Notes: a model not told the origin generated them from the letters alone. A DNA stretch of 64,000 nt from Massilia atriviolacea (GCF_003953935.1 NZ_RXLQ01000001.1:98121-162120); one strand, 5' to 3'; counted from the first letter of the stretch, positions 25,512 to 34,989 are shown. Translations and numbers: made by a program.

Positions 25512-26549
25512 TCAGGCGGCCTTGCGCCGGGCCGGCGCGGCTTTGGCTTTGGCTGCGGGCTTGGCGGCCGCCTTTGCCGCCGGCTTGGCCGGCGCCTTGA
25601 CTGGCGCCTTGGCTGGCGCCTTGGCGCGGGCCGGCGTCTTCGCTGCGGCCTTGCGCGGTTTGGAGGCGGGTGCCTGGTCCTCCTCCTCGCTCTCGTCCTC
25701 GCTCTCGTCCTCGGTCTCGTCCTCGCTGTCGTCGTTGGCGGCCTTGCCTTTGCCGGGCTTACCCAGGCTTTGCTGCAGCAGCGCCACCAGGTCGATGACG
25801 TTGCCCTTGCTGGCCGGCGCCTTTTCCTTTTCAGGCATGGTGATGGTCTTGGTCTGTTTGGCCTTCACCTTTTTCTCGACCAGCGCCAGGATGTCTTCGC
25901 GATAGGTGTCGTGGTACTGCTCCGGTTCCCAGTCCTCGCTCATGCCTTCGACCAGCGCCATCGCCATCTTGAGTTCCTTGTCGGAGATGGCGGCGCTTTT
26001 CGACCTGGAAGTCGGGATCTTGAGTTCGTCGGTGGGGCGGATCTCGTCGCTGTAGCGCAGCGTATTGAGGACGATGGTGTCTCCTTCGCACACCAGCGCC
26101 GCCAGATGCTGCTTGACGCGGATGACCACCGTGGCGATGCCGATCTTGCCGACTTTTTTCAGGGTTTCGCGCAGCAGCGCATACACCTTGTCTCCCCCCT
26201 TGCCGGGCGCCAGGTAGTAGGGCTGCTCGTAGTACAGCAGCGGCACCGTTTCGGCGTCGACAAAGGCGAGGATGTCGATGGTGCCGGTCGCTTCGGGATT
26301 GGCGCGGCGCAGGTCTTCCTCGGACAGCACCACGTACTCGCCGTCGGTGTATTCGTAGCCCTTGACGATATTGTCCCAGACGACTTCCTTGTTGTTCCCC
26401 TTGTTATAGCGCTTGAAGCCGACCGGCGAGAAGTCGCGCCGGTCGAGCATCGTCAGGTCGAGCGCGTTGTCACGGACGGCCGGATACATCTCGACCGGAA
26501 TATGCACCAGCCCGAAGCTGATAGCGCCTTTCCACAGACTGCGTCCCAT
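25512..26549 (-). CDS. ku: Ku protein for non-homologous end joining, with a long charged tail
   Basis: A 345-residue bacterial Ku that forms a ring homodimer on DNA ends and recruits LigD. The conserved core is at about 1-255 (SLWKGAISFGLVHIPVEMYPA, GKVVLSEEDL-like VVLSEEDLRRA, YYLAPGKGGDKVYALL, MALVEGMSEDWEPEQYHDTYREDI). The tail is unusual: an acidic stretch (DDSEDETEDESEDESEEEDQ) is followed by about 60 residues of Lys/Ala/Pro repeats ending in RRKAA. Basic tails of this kind bind DNA in some bacterial Ku proteins. It follows the SDR gene by 15 bp. Confidence 0.95.
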   Translation of the reverse strand: MGRSLWKGAISFGLVHIPVEMYPAVRDNALDLTMLDRRDFSPVGFKRYNKGNNKEVVWDNIVKGYEYTDGEYVVLSEEDLRRANPEATGTIDILAFVDAETVPLLYYEQPYYLAPGKGGDKVYALLRETLKKVGKIGIATVVIRVKQHLAALVCEGDTIVLNTLRYSDEIRPTDELKIPTSRSKSAAISDKELKMAMALVEGMSEDWEPEQYHDTYREDILALVEKKVKAKQTKTITMPEKEKAPASKGNVIDLVALLQQSLGKPGKGKAANDDSEDETEDESEDESEEEDQAPASKPRKAAAKTPARAKAPAKAPVKAPAKPAAKAAAKPAAKAKAAPARRKAA

Positions 26550-26564
26550 ATGCCGGTCCTTTCC

Positions 26565-27608
26565 TTATCCGCCCACGCTGCCGGTGACCGGCAACACGAT
26601 GCCGGTGATGTAGCTCGAACATGCCGCCGAGGCCAGGAAGACATACGCCGGCGACAGCTCCTCCGGCTGGGCCGGACGGCGCATGTCGGTGCTCTGCCCG
26701 AACTTGGCGATCTTCTCGGGCGACTGGTCGGCCGGATTGAGCGGCGTCCAGACCGGGCCTGGCGCGATCGCGTTCACGCGGATGCCCTGGTCCAGCAGGT
26801 TGGAGGCCAGCGACATCGTGAACGCATGGATCGCGCCCTTGGTGGCCGAGTAGTCGAGCAGCTTGCCCGAGCCCTGCAGCCCGGTTACCGATCCGGTGTT
26901 GACGATCGCCGCGCCGCGCTTGAGGTAGGGCAGGGCGGCCTTCGCCATGTGGAAGTAGCCGTAGATATTGGTACGCATGGTTTCGTCGAAGCGCTCTTCG
27001 CTCAGGTCCAGCAGCGATTCGGCATGCTCCTGGAAGGCGGCGTTATTGACCAGCACATCGAGGCGCCCGAATTCGGCCACCACCCTGTCCACGGCCTCCT
27101 GGCAGAAGGCCATGTCCTTGACATCGCCGGCCACCGTGATGCAGCGCTGTCCTTCGGCTTCGACGCAGCGTTTGGTTTCTTCCGCGTCTTCGTGTTCGTT
27201 CAGGTAAAAGATGGCCACGTCGGCGCCTTCGCGCGCGAACAGCACCGCCACCGCGCGCCCGATGCCCGAGTCGCCGCCGGTGATGATGGCGGCCTGGCCC
27301 TGCAGCTTGCCGCTGCCCTTGTAGAGTTCGGCCATGAAGCGCGGCTTGAGTTCCATCGACGCTTCGATGCCCGGCTTGACCAGGTGCTGCGACGGCAGCG
27401 GCGGCGCCGGCTGCTCCGGCCCGCCCGTCTGCACGGCTTCCTTGCTTTCTTCCTTGCCTTGGTCCTTGCCTTGGTCCTTGCCTTGGTCCTTGCCTTCTTT
27501 CTTGTCGCTCGACGCGTCCTTGCGATCCTGCCTGCTCTGGATCGCGCGCTGCTTGTCGGCCACCGCCTCGACCTGCGAGTTCAGTTCGTTCTCATCTGTA
27601 TTTGCCAT
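26565..27608 (-). CDS. Short-chain dehydrogenase, YghA / general-stress type, with a repetitive N-terminal extension
   Basis: 347 residues. The SDR domain (about 100-347) has the cofactor motif ITGGDSGIGRA, the NNAA motif, the catalytic Ser (NTGSVTG) and the YxxxK motif (YSATKGA), and ends with VTGSVGG. This subfamily, related to E. coli YghA and Bacillus GsiB-neighbour proteins, is linked to general stress. Residues 1-95 are hydrophilic and contain a GKDQ tandem repeat from a 12-bp DNA repeat. It is the first gene of a likely operon with ku. Substrate unknown. Confidence 0.85.
   Translation of the reverse strand: MANTDENELNSQVEAVADKQRAIQSRQDRKDASSDKKEGKDQGKDQGKDQGKEESKEAVQTGGPEQPAPPLPSQHLVKPGIEASMELKPRFMAELYKGSGKLQGQAAIITGGDSGIGRAVAVLFAREGADVAIFYLNEHEDAEETKRCVEAEGQRCITVAGDVKDMAFCQEAVDRVVAEFGRLDVLVNNAAFQEHAESLLDLSEERFDETMRTNIYGYFHMAKAALPYLKRGAAIVNTGSVTGLQGSGKLLDYSATKGAIHAFTMSLASNLLDQGIRVNAIAPGPVWTPLNPADQSPEKIAKFGQSTDMRRPAQPEELSPAYVFLASAACSSYITGIVLPVTGSVGG
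27451..27498. repeat. 12-bp tandem repeat inside the SDR gene
   Basis: Three perfect copies of TCCTTGCCTTGG and a fourth partial copy. On the coding strand each unit adds GKDQ. The unit is a multiple of three, so copy-number change alters the length of the N-terminal linker without a frameshift. Confidence 0.9.
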
Positions 27609-27797
27609 GGTGCTTCCTCCGTCAGATCAGGCAGTATCCGACCGTGATAAGGTGCTGACAGTGCGCCCGCGCACACTGCGCGCGCGTTCGTGTTTGCTGG
27701 TTTGGTGCTTTATGGCAAACTGTGAGACGGGCGGAACGCAAGGTATGTTGCCACTGCGTATTTAATCCGCATGCTTTAGGTGCTCAAGGGAGATTCG

Positions 27798-29234
27798 ATG
27801 GCGCAGCAGATAGGACTTTTTCTGAATCCGGTAGGTCAGCGTCGGGTCGATTTCCAGGGTATGTATGCCGATATGTTCGCGCGCCTGTTCATCGCCGACG
27901 GCAGCGAGCAGGCCACCGACCTGATGGGCCAGGAGCGGGTCGACCTGCTGATCATCGACCTCGAACGCTTCGACCGCAGTTTCGACCTGGAGGCCCTCGG
28001 TGAACTGATCGGGCGCCGCGCCGGAGCCCCGGTGCTGGTCCTGTGCCCGTTTTCAAGCGCCGGCTGGCTGCCCGCGCTGATGAAATTCGGCCCGATCGGC
28101 TACGCCATCACGCCGCTCGACGAGGGCGACCTGCGCGCCGCCATCACGACCCAGCTGGAGGCGACCGAACCTGCCGTGACGCACCCGGACGACCTGCGCG
28201 CGCTGCTGGCATTGCGCACGCGCCTGCAGCAGGCGCTGGTCGATGTCGACGACCTCACCACCGTGGCGGAACAGATTTGCGTGGCCCTGTGCGACGCCGC
28301 CGGCGCCGTGCATGCGTCGCTGTTTCGCATGGACGTTCCGGGCGACCTGCAGCTCGAGGCGCAGTACTCGCCCACGGGGCTGAACCTGACGCGCGTGCTC
28401 CATCGCAGCGACCGGCTGCTGCAGTCGCCGCTGCGGCATGCCTTCCCCGGGCTGGTGGCGGCGTGCAGCAACGAGATGGCGCTGCTCGATGCGCCGGCCA
28501 AGGCGGGCGAGCCGGAACTGGCGCTGTCGCTGGTCGACAAGGGCGTGGAAATGGTGGTCGGGCTGCCGCTCGGGTCCGCGCCTGGCAGTGCGCTGGCCGG
28601 TTCGCTGTGCCTGATGTTCGGGCGCGCGCGCCAGTTCAGCCTCGACGAACTCGATTCCTTCGTGGCGCTGGCGCAGCTGGCCGGCTTCGGCCTGCGCATG
28701 GCGGCGGTGGCGCGCGAGAACGAAGCCTTGCTCGGGCGCGTGACGCACCTGGCGACGGTGGATGCGCTGACCGGGGTATCGAACCGGCGCCACGGCGAGC
28801 ACCTGCTCGAACTGGAAATCAAGCGCGCCCGCAGGTACAAGGTGCCGGCCGCGCTGATCGGCTTCGACATCGACCGCTTCAAGGCCATCAACGACCAGTT
28901 CGGGTATCCGGTCGGCGACGCGGCGTTGCGGACGGTGGCCGGCGTGGTGCAGGCCACGCTGCGCACCAGCGATGCGCTGATCCGCTCGGGCGGCGAGGAA
29001 TTCCTCATTATCGTGCCGCATACCAGCGCGATCGACGCGCTCAAGATCGCCGAGAAGATCCGGGTGGCGGTGGCGCAGACCGATATCGCCGGCTGCGACA
29101 GGCTGACCATTTCGCTCGGCGTGGCGCAGCTGGCCGACCAGGAAAGCGCGGATGCGCTGATGCTGCGGGTCGACGCGGCCCTGAGCCGTGCCAAGCGCGC
29201 CGGCCGCAATTGCGTGGAGCTGGCGATGTCCTGA
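27798..29234 (+). CDS. Diguanylate cyclase (degenerate receiver, GAF, GGDEF)
   Basis: 478 residues from ATG 27798, which has the RBS AAGGGAG; an earlier in-frame ATG at 27780 lacks one. An N-terminal receiver-like domain (about 1-120, LLIIDLERF) is followed by a GAF-like domain (about 140-300). The GGDEF domain (about 315-478) has the active site SGGEEF, so it should make c-di-GMP from two GTP. An allosteric I-site is present as RTSD four residues before R-SGGEEF. It stands alone between a minus-strand operon and the SulP transporter. The input signal is unknown. Confidence 0.92.
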   Translation: MAQQIGLFLNPVGQRRVDFQGMYADMFARLFIADGSEQATDLMGQERVDLLIIDLERFDRSFDLEALGELIGRRAGAPVLVLCPFSSAGWLPALMKFGPIGYAITPLDEGDLRAAITTQLEATEPAVTHPDDLRALLALRTRLQQALVDVDDLTTVAEQICVALCDAAGAVHASLFRMDVPGDLQLEAQYSPTGLNLTRVLHRSDRLLQSPLRHAFPGLVAACSNEMALLDAPAKAGEPELALSLVDKGVEMVVGLPLGSAPGSALAGSLCLMFGRARQFSLDELDSFVALAQLAGFGLRMAAVARENEALLGRVTHLATVDALTGVSNRRHGEHLLELEIKRARRYKVPAALIGFDIDRFKAINDQFGYPVGDAALRTVAGVVQATLRTSDALIRSGGEEFLIIVPHTSAIDALKIAEKIRVAVAQTDIAGCDRLTISLGVAQLADQESADALMLRVDAALSRAKRAGRNCVELAMS

Positions 29235-29285
29235 CCGGCGCCGCTGTATAATCGGCCATCACCGGCAAAAGGATAAACAGATCAA

Positions 29286-30926
29286 GTGGGCATGCTGCAA
29301 TGGTTAAGACACTACCGGCGCGCCTCGCTGCCCGGTGACATCAGCGCTGGCATCGTCGTCGCCCTCATGATGATCCCGCAGGGGATGGCCTACGCCCTGG
29401 TGGCCGGCTTGCCGCCGGTGGCCGGCATCTATGCCAGCATCCTTCCGCCGATCCTGTATGCCCTGTTCGGATCGAGCATGACCCAGTCGGTCGGCCCGAT
29501 GGCGATCATCTCGCTCATGACGGCGGCCGCCCTGGCGCCGCTGGCCGCTCCCGGTTCCGGCCTGTACGTCGTGCTGGCCGCCCAGCTGGCCCTCGCTTCC
29601 GGCGCGGTGCTGCTGGTCTGCGGCCTGCTGCGGCTCGGCTACGTCGCCAATTTCTTCTCGCGTCCCGTGATGAGCGGCTTCACCATCGGCGCCGCCATTG
29701 TCATCGCGCTCGGCCAGGTCAAGGTGCTGGCCGGCGGCGCGCTGCCGCAGGTGCACATGCCGAGCGCGCTGCTGGGCGGCGGCGCCATCGCCATGCTGCT
29801 GCTGGCCAAACGATTCATGGCTCCAATGCTGCGCCGCGCGGGCCTGTCCGCCGGGGCGGCCGACATCGGCGCGCGCCTCGCACCGATGCTGGTGGTGCTC
29901 GGCGCGATGCTGCTATCAAGCCTGTTGGACTTGTCCGCGATGGGCGTGCAAAGCACCGGCGAGGTGCCCGCCGGCCTGCCTGGCCTGAACCTGGCCACGT
30001 CCAGCGCCCACTGGCGCGCGCTGCTGCAACCGGCGCTGCTGATCGGCTTCATGGTCTTTTTGCTGGGGATGTCGGCCGCCCAGACGCTGGCGCTCAAACG
30101 CCAGGAAAAACTGCAAAGTAATATGGAGCTGGTCGGCCTGGGCGTGGCCAACATCGGCAGCGCGCTTACCGGCGGCTTGCCGGTCACCGGCAGCCTGTCG
30201 CGTTCGGGCGTGAACTTCGCGGCCGGGGCCAACACACCGCTGGCGAGCATCATTACCGGCGTGCTGCTGGCACTGGCGCTGGTGGCGCCGACCGGCTGGC
30301 TGGCGCTGCTGCCGCTGCCCGCGCTGGCGGCGACGATCATCGTGGCGGTGCTCGGCATGCTGGAACTGGACACCTTGCGTACCGCCTGGCGCTACGATCG
30401 CGGCGACGCGCTGGCCCTGCTGGCGACGGCCGGCGGCGTGATTGCGCTCGGGGTCGACGTCGGCGTCGTCCTGGGCGTGCTGCTCTCGCTCGGCACCCTG
30501 ATCTGGCGCGCCAGCCGGCCGCATATCGCGGTACTGGGGCGTATCGCGGGCACCGAACATTTTCGCAATATCGAGCGTTATCCCGCCGGCACCGTGCCGG
30601 ACGTGCTGATGCTGCGCATCGACGCGAATCTCTTTTTCGGCAACGTGGAAGCGGTCAACGCCCGCATCGAGGATGAACTGGCGCTGCATCCGGCCGCGCG
30701 CCATCTGGTACTGGTGATGACGGCGGTCAGTTCGATCGATACCTCGGCCCTGTTCGGACTGGGCGAACTGAATCTGGCGCTGCGCCAGCGCGGCATCGGC
30801 CTGCACCTGGCCGAGGTCAAGGGCCCGGTCATGGACCGCCTGAAAGCGAGCGACCTGCCCGGTGCGCTCAACGGCCGGATTTTCCTGAGCGCGGCGATGG
30901 CGTCGGACGCCCTGGCCGTCAAATGA
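29286..30926 (+). CDS. SulP-family anion transporter with STAS domain
   Basis: A 546-residue inner-membrane transporter of the SLC26/SulP family (sulfate, bicarbonate or other anions). The conserved start of the membrane domain is clear (LPGDISAGIVVALMMIPQGMAYALVAGLPPVAGIYAS), followed by about 12-14 helices to about residue 410. The cytoplasmic STAS domain (about 425-540) contains VSSIDTSALFGLGEL. GTG 29286 is used as start; ATG 29292 is an alternative. The last codons overlap the next gene (ATGA), which suggests co-translation with a dioxygenase. The substrate cannot be told. Confidence 0.9.
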   Translation: MGMLQWLRHYRRASLPGDISAGIVVALMMIPQGMAYALVAGLPPVAGIYASILPPILYALFGSSMTQSVGPMAIISLMTAAALAPLAAPGSGLYVVLAAQLALASGAVLLVCGLLRLGYVANFFSRPVMSGFTIGAAIVIALGQVKVLAGGALPQVHMPSALLGGGAIAMLLLAKRFMAPMLRRAGLSAGAADIGARLAPMLVVLGAMLLSSLLDLSAMGVQSTGEVPAGLPGLNLATSSAHWRALLQPALLIGFMVFLLGMSAAQTLALKRQEKLQSNMELVGLGVANIGSALTGGLPVTGSLSRSGVNFAAGANTPLASIITGVLLALALVAPTGWLALLPLPALAATIIVAVLGMLELDTLRTAWRYDRGDALALLATAGGVIALGVDVGVVLGVLLSLGTLIWRASRPHIAVLGRIAGTEHFRNIERYPAGTVPDVLMLRIDANLFFGNVEAVNARIEDELALHPAARHLVLVMTAVSSIDTSALFGLGELNLALRQRGIGLHLAEVKGPVMDRLKASDLPGALNGRIFLSAAMASDALAVK

Positions 30927-31603
30927 TGGCGCAGTTCGGGCAACTGGGCTACGCGCTCGTTCCCGACCTGCTGTCGGCGGCCGACTGCGCGCATCTTGCG
31001 GACGCGGTGCAGCCGGCTGCGGCGGCGTCGGGCGGCACGCGCTGCCTGCTGGCGCAGCCGTGGTGCGCCGCGCTGGCAGCACGACTGCGTGCCGATCCCC
31101 GGCTGGCGTCCTTCCTCGATCCCGATGCGCTCGCCGTGCAGTGCACCTACTTCGAAAAATCCGCCGACCGCAACTGGCTGGTGCCGCTGCATCAGGACCT
31201 GAGCATTCCGGTGGCGGCGCGCGTCGCTGCGCCCGCGCTGCGCGGCTGGTCGGTCAAGGAAGGCACGGTGTTCGTGCAGCCGCCGCTGGAAGTGCTGGAA
31301 AAACTGGTGGCCGTGCGCGTGCACCTCGACCCTTGCGGTCCCGATGACGGGCCGCTGCTGGTGGTGCCGGGATCGCACCGCGCCGGCGTGCTTGCGCAAC
31401 CGGATGCCGCCGCCATGCGCGAGGCCACGCCGCCGCTGGCCTGCCTGTCGGGCATCGGTGGCGCGCTGGTGATGCGGCCATTGCTGCTGCACGCGTCTTC
31501 CAAGGGGCAGGGGCAGAGCCGGCGGCGCGTGCTGCACTTCGTGTACGGACCGCGCGCGCTCCCGCACGGGCTCGCATGGAGCATCGCCGTGCAAGACGGC
31601 TAG
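30923..31603 (+). CDS. Phytanoyl-CoA-dioxygenase-family Fe(II)/2-oxoglutarate oxygenase
   Basis: 226 residues with a PhyH-type jelly roll. The iron-binding HxD is in LHQDLS, and the distal His is in LLLHASSKG. Arg in RRRVLHF probably binds the carboxylate of 2-oxoglutarate. CxPDDGPLLVVPGSHR is the typical strand before the distal His. It should hydroxylate an unknown small substrate. It is translationally coupled to the SulP gene (ATGA), so the transported anion or its product may be connected to the substrate. That link is inference. Confidence 0.85.
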   Translation: MMAQFGQLGYALVPDLLSAADCAHLADAVQPAAAASGGTRCLLAQPWCAALAARLRADPRLASFLDPDALAVQCTYFEKSADRNWLVPLHQDLSIPVAARVAAPALRGWSVKEGTVFVQPPLEVLEKLVAVRVHLDPCGPDDGPLLVVPGSHRAGVLAQPDAAAMREATPPLACLSGIGGALVMRPLLLHASSKGQGQSRRRVLHFVYGPRALPHGLAWSIAVQDG

Positions 31604-31666
31604 TGACCCGGCGGCGCACCTTGTGTACTATGCCGGTATCAGAAAAACCGGATCCGGAGACCGACG

Positions 31667-32368
31667 ATGGACGACTTCATCGAGATATACGACACGGCGT
31701 TGACGGGCGAGCAGTGCGCCGCCGTCATCGCGCGCTTCGACGCCAGCGACAAGGTCATGCGCGGCAAGACCGGCAACGGCGTCGACACCACCAGGAAGGA
31801 CAGCTACGACCTGACCATTTCCGCGCACGAGGAATGGCAGGACGTGAGCGGCATCCTGATGCAGGCCGTGCGCGAGCACCTGTGCGCCTACATGAACAAG
31901 TACCGCATGATGCTGATCGGCGCGCTGTCGCCGCAGGTCATGCATCCAGTAACAGGCGAGCCGGTGGTGCTCTCGCCGGAGAATTTCGACGAATGCGGCG
32001 TGGCCCACATCGATGAACTGATGCGCATGATGTACCGCGCCGGCCAGATCAACGTGCAAAAATACGTGCAGGCCAGCGGTGGCTACCATCACTGGCATTC
32101 CGAAATCTATCCGCAGAACCCCAGCTGCGAGAGCCTGCACCGCGCGCTGCTGTTCCAGTTCTACCTGAACGACGTGGAGGAGGGCGGCGAGACGGAGTTC
32201 TACTACCAGCAGCGCAAGATCGAAGCGCGCCAGGGACGGCTGATCATCGCGCCGGCCGGCTTTACCCATTCCCACAAGGGGCACATCGCGCGCAGCGGCG
32301 ACAAATACATTGCCACCTCCTGGATCCTGTTCCAGCGCGCCGAAGTGCTGTATGGCCCACCTGCCTGA
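31667..32368 (+). CDS. Fe(II)/2-oxoglutarate oxygenase, prolyl-4-hydroxylase-like
   Basis: 233 residues. The double-stranded beta-helix core has HWHSEIYP as the H-x-E/D iron motif, LFQFYLNDVEEGGETEF, the distal His in GFTHSHKGH, and Lys/Arg in SGDKYIATSW for 2-oxoglutarate. The first iron ligand pair is HxE rather than HxD, which is tolerated in some members. It is the second oxygenase in a row in this cluster, 63 bp after the PhyH gene. The substrate is unknown; it could be a protein residue or a small molecule. Confidence 0.85.
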   Translation: MDDFIEIYDTALTGEQCAAVIARFDASDKVMRGKTGNGVDTTRKDSYDLTISAHEEWQDVSGILMQAVREHLCAYMNKYRMMLIGALSPQVMHPVTGEPVVLSPENFDECGVAHIDELMRMMYRAGQINVQKYVQASGGYHHWHSEIYPQNPSCESLHRALLFQFYLNDVEEGGETEFYYQQRKIEARQGRLIIAPAGFTHSHKGHIARSGDKYIATSWILFQRAEVLYGPPA

Positions 32369-32395
32369 CCTGATGCCACTTTACCTTTCGACACC

Positions 32396-32983
32396 ATGAA
32401 CCAATTTCTCCGTTATCTGATCGCCCAGGCCTACAACAATGCCTGGGCCAATCACCGCCTGCTGCGCGCCTGCGCCGAACTGCCGCAGGACGAATTCGAG
32501 CTGTCCACGCGCACCAGCTTCTTCCCGTCGATCAAAGCCACCCTGAATCACAACCTGACGGTCGACTGGTTCTACATCGACGCCATCGAACGCGCGGCGC
32601 GCGGCGATGAACCGCATCCCGACTACTGCGCCGCGTTTTTCGAGCCGGAAGAGCCGTTCGCCACCTGTGCCGAGGTGTGGGCCGCGCAAAGGCTGAGCGA
32701 CAAGCGCCTGATCGCCTACTGCCGCCGGCTCGACGAGGCCACGCTTGCGCGCGATGTCGGCATCCTGCGCGACGACGGACTCAAACTCGACACGCCCGCG
32801 CGCCTGCTGGCGCACTTGTTCCAGCACCAGGTCCACCATCGCGGCCAGGTCCACGCGATGCTCGCCGGGACCTGTGTCGCGCCACCGCAGCTCGACGAAT
32901 TCTACAGCCGTGGCGAGGCTGCCGACCGCGCGCAGGATTTCGCCGAACTCGGTTTCACCGAAGCCGATGTGTGGGGTGAATAA
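32396..32983 (+). CDS. DinB-family four-helix metalloprotein
   Basis: 195 residues. The DinB/YfiT fold is shown by NAWANHRLLRAC, the first metal His in LNHNLTVDWFY, and the HQVHHRGQVHAML helix with the other two metal His. DinB-like proteins include thiol-dependent S-transferases (bacillithiol, mycothiol) and uncharacterised hydrolases. It follows the 2OG oxygenase by 27 bp in the same direction and could be in the same transcript. Substrate unknown. Confidence 0.88.
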   Translation: MNQFLRYLIAQAYNNAWANHRLLRACAELPQDEFELSTRTSFFPSIKATLNHNLTVDWFYIDAIERAARGDEPHPDYCAAFFEPEEPFATCAEVWAAQRLSDKRLIAYCRRLDEATLARDVGILRDDGLKLDTPARLLAHLFQHQVHHRGQVHAMLAGTCVAPPQLDEFYSRGEAADRAQDFAELGFTEADVWGE

Positions 32984-33104
32984 GCTTCCGTGACAGTGCC
33001 TCTGATGCATGGTAAATTCTGTAAATATACCAAAAGTTAAAACCGGGGCGCCGGCAGCGGGATGTTGCCGGCGGCGGTTTCGTGTAATCCACTACAGGTC
33101 CCTC

Positions 33105-34877
33105 ATGCACCGGTCCAGGCGTCGGCAGTTGCACGCCGCATTCACGGCCGTCGCGTTCGCGGGCACGCTGCCGGCGTGCGCGTTGGAGACGCAGGTCAGC
33201 GGGAGGCTCAGCTTCGGCGCCAGCTTCCGCACCGAAGCACCGGCCCCGCATATGCTGGTTGCATACAATGCGCAGGCGGTCGGGCTGGCGGGCCTGGCCA
33301 GCGCAGGACAAAACAGCGACGACGCCAACCTCAATTTCCGGCGCGGCGATGCCGTCACCCGCGCGCTCAAGGGTTATCTGGACCTGCGGGCGTTTGAAGG
33401 CAAGGTCAGCGCCCTGGTGCGCATCAAGGCCTGGCACGATGTCGCGCTGAGCGACCATCCGCGCGCGTGGGGCAACAGCATTAACGGCTATGCTGCGGGC
33501 CAGCCGCTGGACGACGCCGGTGGCGCGCGGCTGGCGCGTTTTTCGGGCGTGGCGCTGGGCGACGCCTTCGTCCAGCACAGCGCACAGTTCGATCATGCGC
33601 GCCTGCTGACGCGCCTCGGGCAGCAGTCGCTGTCGTGGGGAGAGCGCGGCGGTTTTCCGGGCGGCCTGGCTGCGCTCAACGCGGTAGACTTCCCGGCGCG
33701 CCGGCGGGCCGATGCCGTGCCGCAGGAGACCCTGGTTCCCGCGCCGATGCTGTTCGCGCGCCTGGAGGCGGGCGATGGAGTTGGCGTCGAGGGCTTTTAC
33801 CAGACGGCGTTCCGGCCGTCGACGCTGGACCTGTGCGGCACCTTCTGGTCCGGCACCGACTATATGGCGCAAGGCTGCAAGCTGGCATTCGCCGGACCGA
33901 TGGTGGCGAGCGACCGCGAGCGCCTGGCGCGCGGCGCCTTTGTCGAGAGCATCGACAATCCGGCGCCGCGCGACGACAGCCAGTACGGCGCGGCCCTGAC
34001 GTGGAAGTCGGCGCCGCTGGCGCTGGACGTGGGCCTGTATCATGCGCGCTACACCAGCCGCACCCCGCTGCCCGGAGTGCGCAAGGCGCGGCGCCAGGGC
34101 CTGGGATTGATCGCGGGCGACCCGGACGGCGGAAACATGCGCTACTTCACCGAGCATGTGGGCGGCATCGCCATGACGGCGCTGACCTTTGCGCAGCGGC
34201 GCACGCACGGGAGCCTGTTCGGCGAGCTGGCCTGGCGCGCCAACCAGCCCTTGCAACTGCCGCCCGGCGACACCTTGCCGGCCCTGCTCAATCCCGCCTT
34301 TCCGTCGCTGCTGCGCAAGGACGTCGATGCAATTGCCCCGGGCGCGCTGTACCACCCCTACGACCGTTATCGCACCGTGCAGTTGCAGGTGGGCGCGCAG
34401 CGCGATTGGCCGCGCATCGGCGCGGTCGCCCTGAGCACCCTCGGCGAACTGGTGGTCAAGCATGTCGCGGGCTTGCCCGATCCATCCGTGCGGCGCTACG
34501 GCCGCGTCGACCAGTACGGCGGCGGTCCGGTTAACGGCGTCTGCGTCGTCACCACGGTCGATGCCGCCCGCCAGTGCAGTGTCGATGGCTACGTGACCCC
34601 AAGCGCCTATGCTTACCGCCTACGCGTCGATGCGCGCATGGCGCAGGCGGCTCCTGGACTGAACCTGCACGCATGGGCGCAACTGCAACACGACGTGAAG
34701 GGCTGGTCTTACGACTTCATTCTCAATGAAGGCCGGCGAACGATGAACACCGGCGTGCGCCTGGAATACCTCAAGCGCTATATTGCGGAAGTGAGCTACG
34801 CGCCGGTCTGGGGCGGCGTGTACAACACCCAGGTCGACCGCGACGTGGTGGCGGTATCGGTGGCGCTCAAGTTCTAG
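33105..34877 (+). CDS. DUF1302-family outer-membrane beta-barrel protein
   Basis: 590 residues from ATG 33105, which gives a signal peptide (RRRQLHAAFTAVAFAGTLPACALE). The mature protein shows alternating strands and the family features NLNFRRGDAVTRALKGYLDL, RLGQQSLSWGER and FQTAFRPSTLDLCGTFWSG-like segments. DUF1302 proteins are predicted porin-like barrels, often paired with a DUF1329 lipoprotein and linked to lipid or sterol uptake; no DUF1329 gene is present here. A mostly AT-rich promoter stretch (AATTCTGTAAATATACC) lies just upstream. Monocistronic. Confidence 0.8.
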   Translation: MHRSRRRQLHAAFTAVAFAGTLPACALETQVSGRLSFGASFRTEAPAPHMLVAYNAQAVGLAGLASAGQNSDDANLNFRRGDAVTRALKGYLDLRAFEGKVSALVRIKAWHDVALSDHPRAWGNSINGYAAGQPLDDAGGARLARFSGVALGDAFVQHSAQFDHARLLTRLGQQSLSWGERGGFPGGLAALNAVDFPARRRADAVPQETLVPAPMLFARLEAGDGVGVEGFYQTAFRPSTLDLCGTFWSGTDYMAQGCKLAFAGPMVASDRERLARGAFVESIDNPAPRDDSQYGAALTWKSAPLALDVGLYHARYTSRTPLPGVRKARRQGLGLIAGDPDGGNMRYFTEHVGGIAMTALTFAQRRTHGSLFGELAWRANQPLQLPPGDTLPALLNPAFPSLLRKDVDAIAPGALYHPYDRYRTVQLQVGAQRDWPRIGAVALSTLGELVVKHVAGLPDPSVRRYGRVDQYGGGPVNGVCVVTTVDAARQCSVDGYVTPSAYAYRLRVDARMAQAAPGLNLHAWAQLQHDVKGWSYDFILNEGRRTMNTGVRLEYLKRYIAEVSYAPVWGGVYNTQVDRDVVAVSVALKF

Positions 34878-34989
34878 CGCACCATGGCGGTGCGCGCGCG
34901 CCGTGGCGGTGCGCCCGATCCCCCGCGCCGTGCGGGCCGCACCGCGAACGTGCCGCGCCTGCTGGCACGCATCCTGCTCCTGTCGTAGT

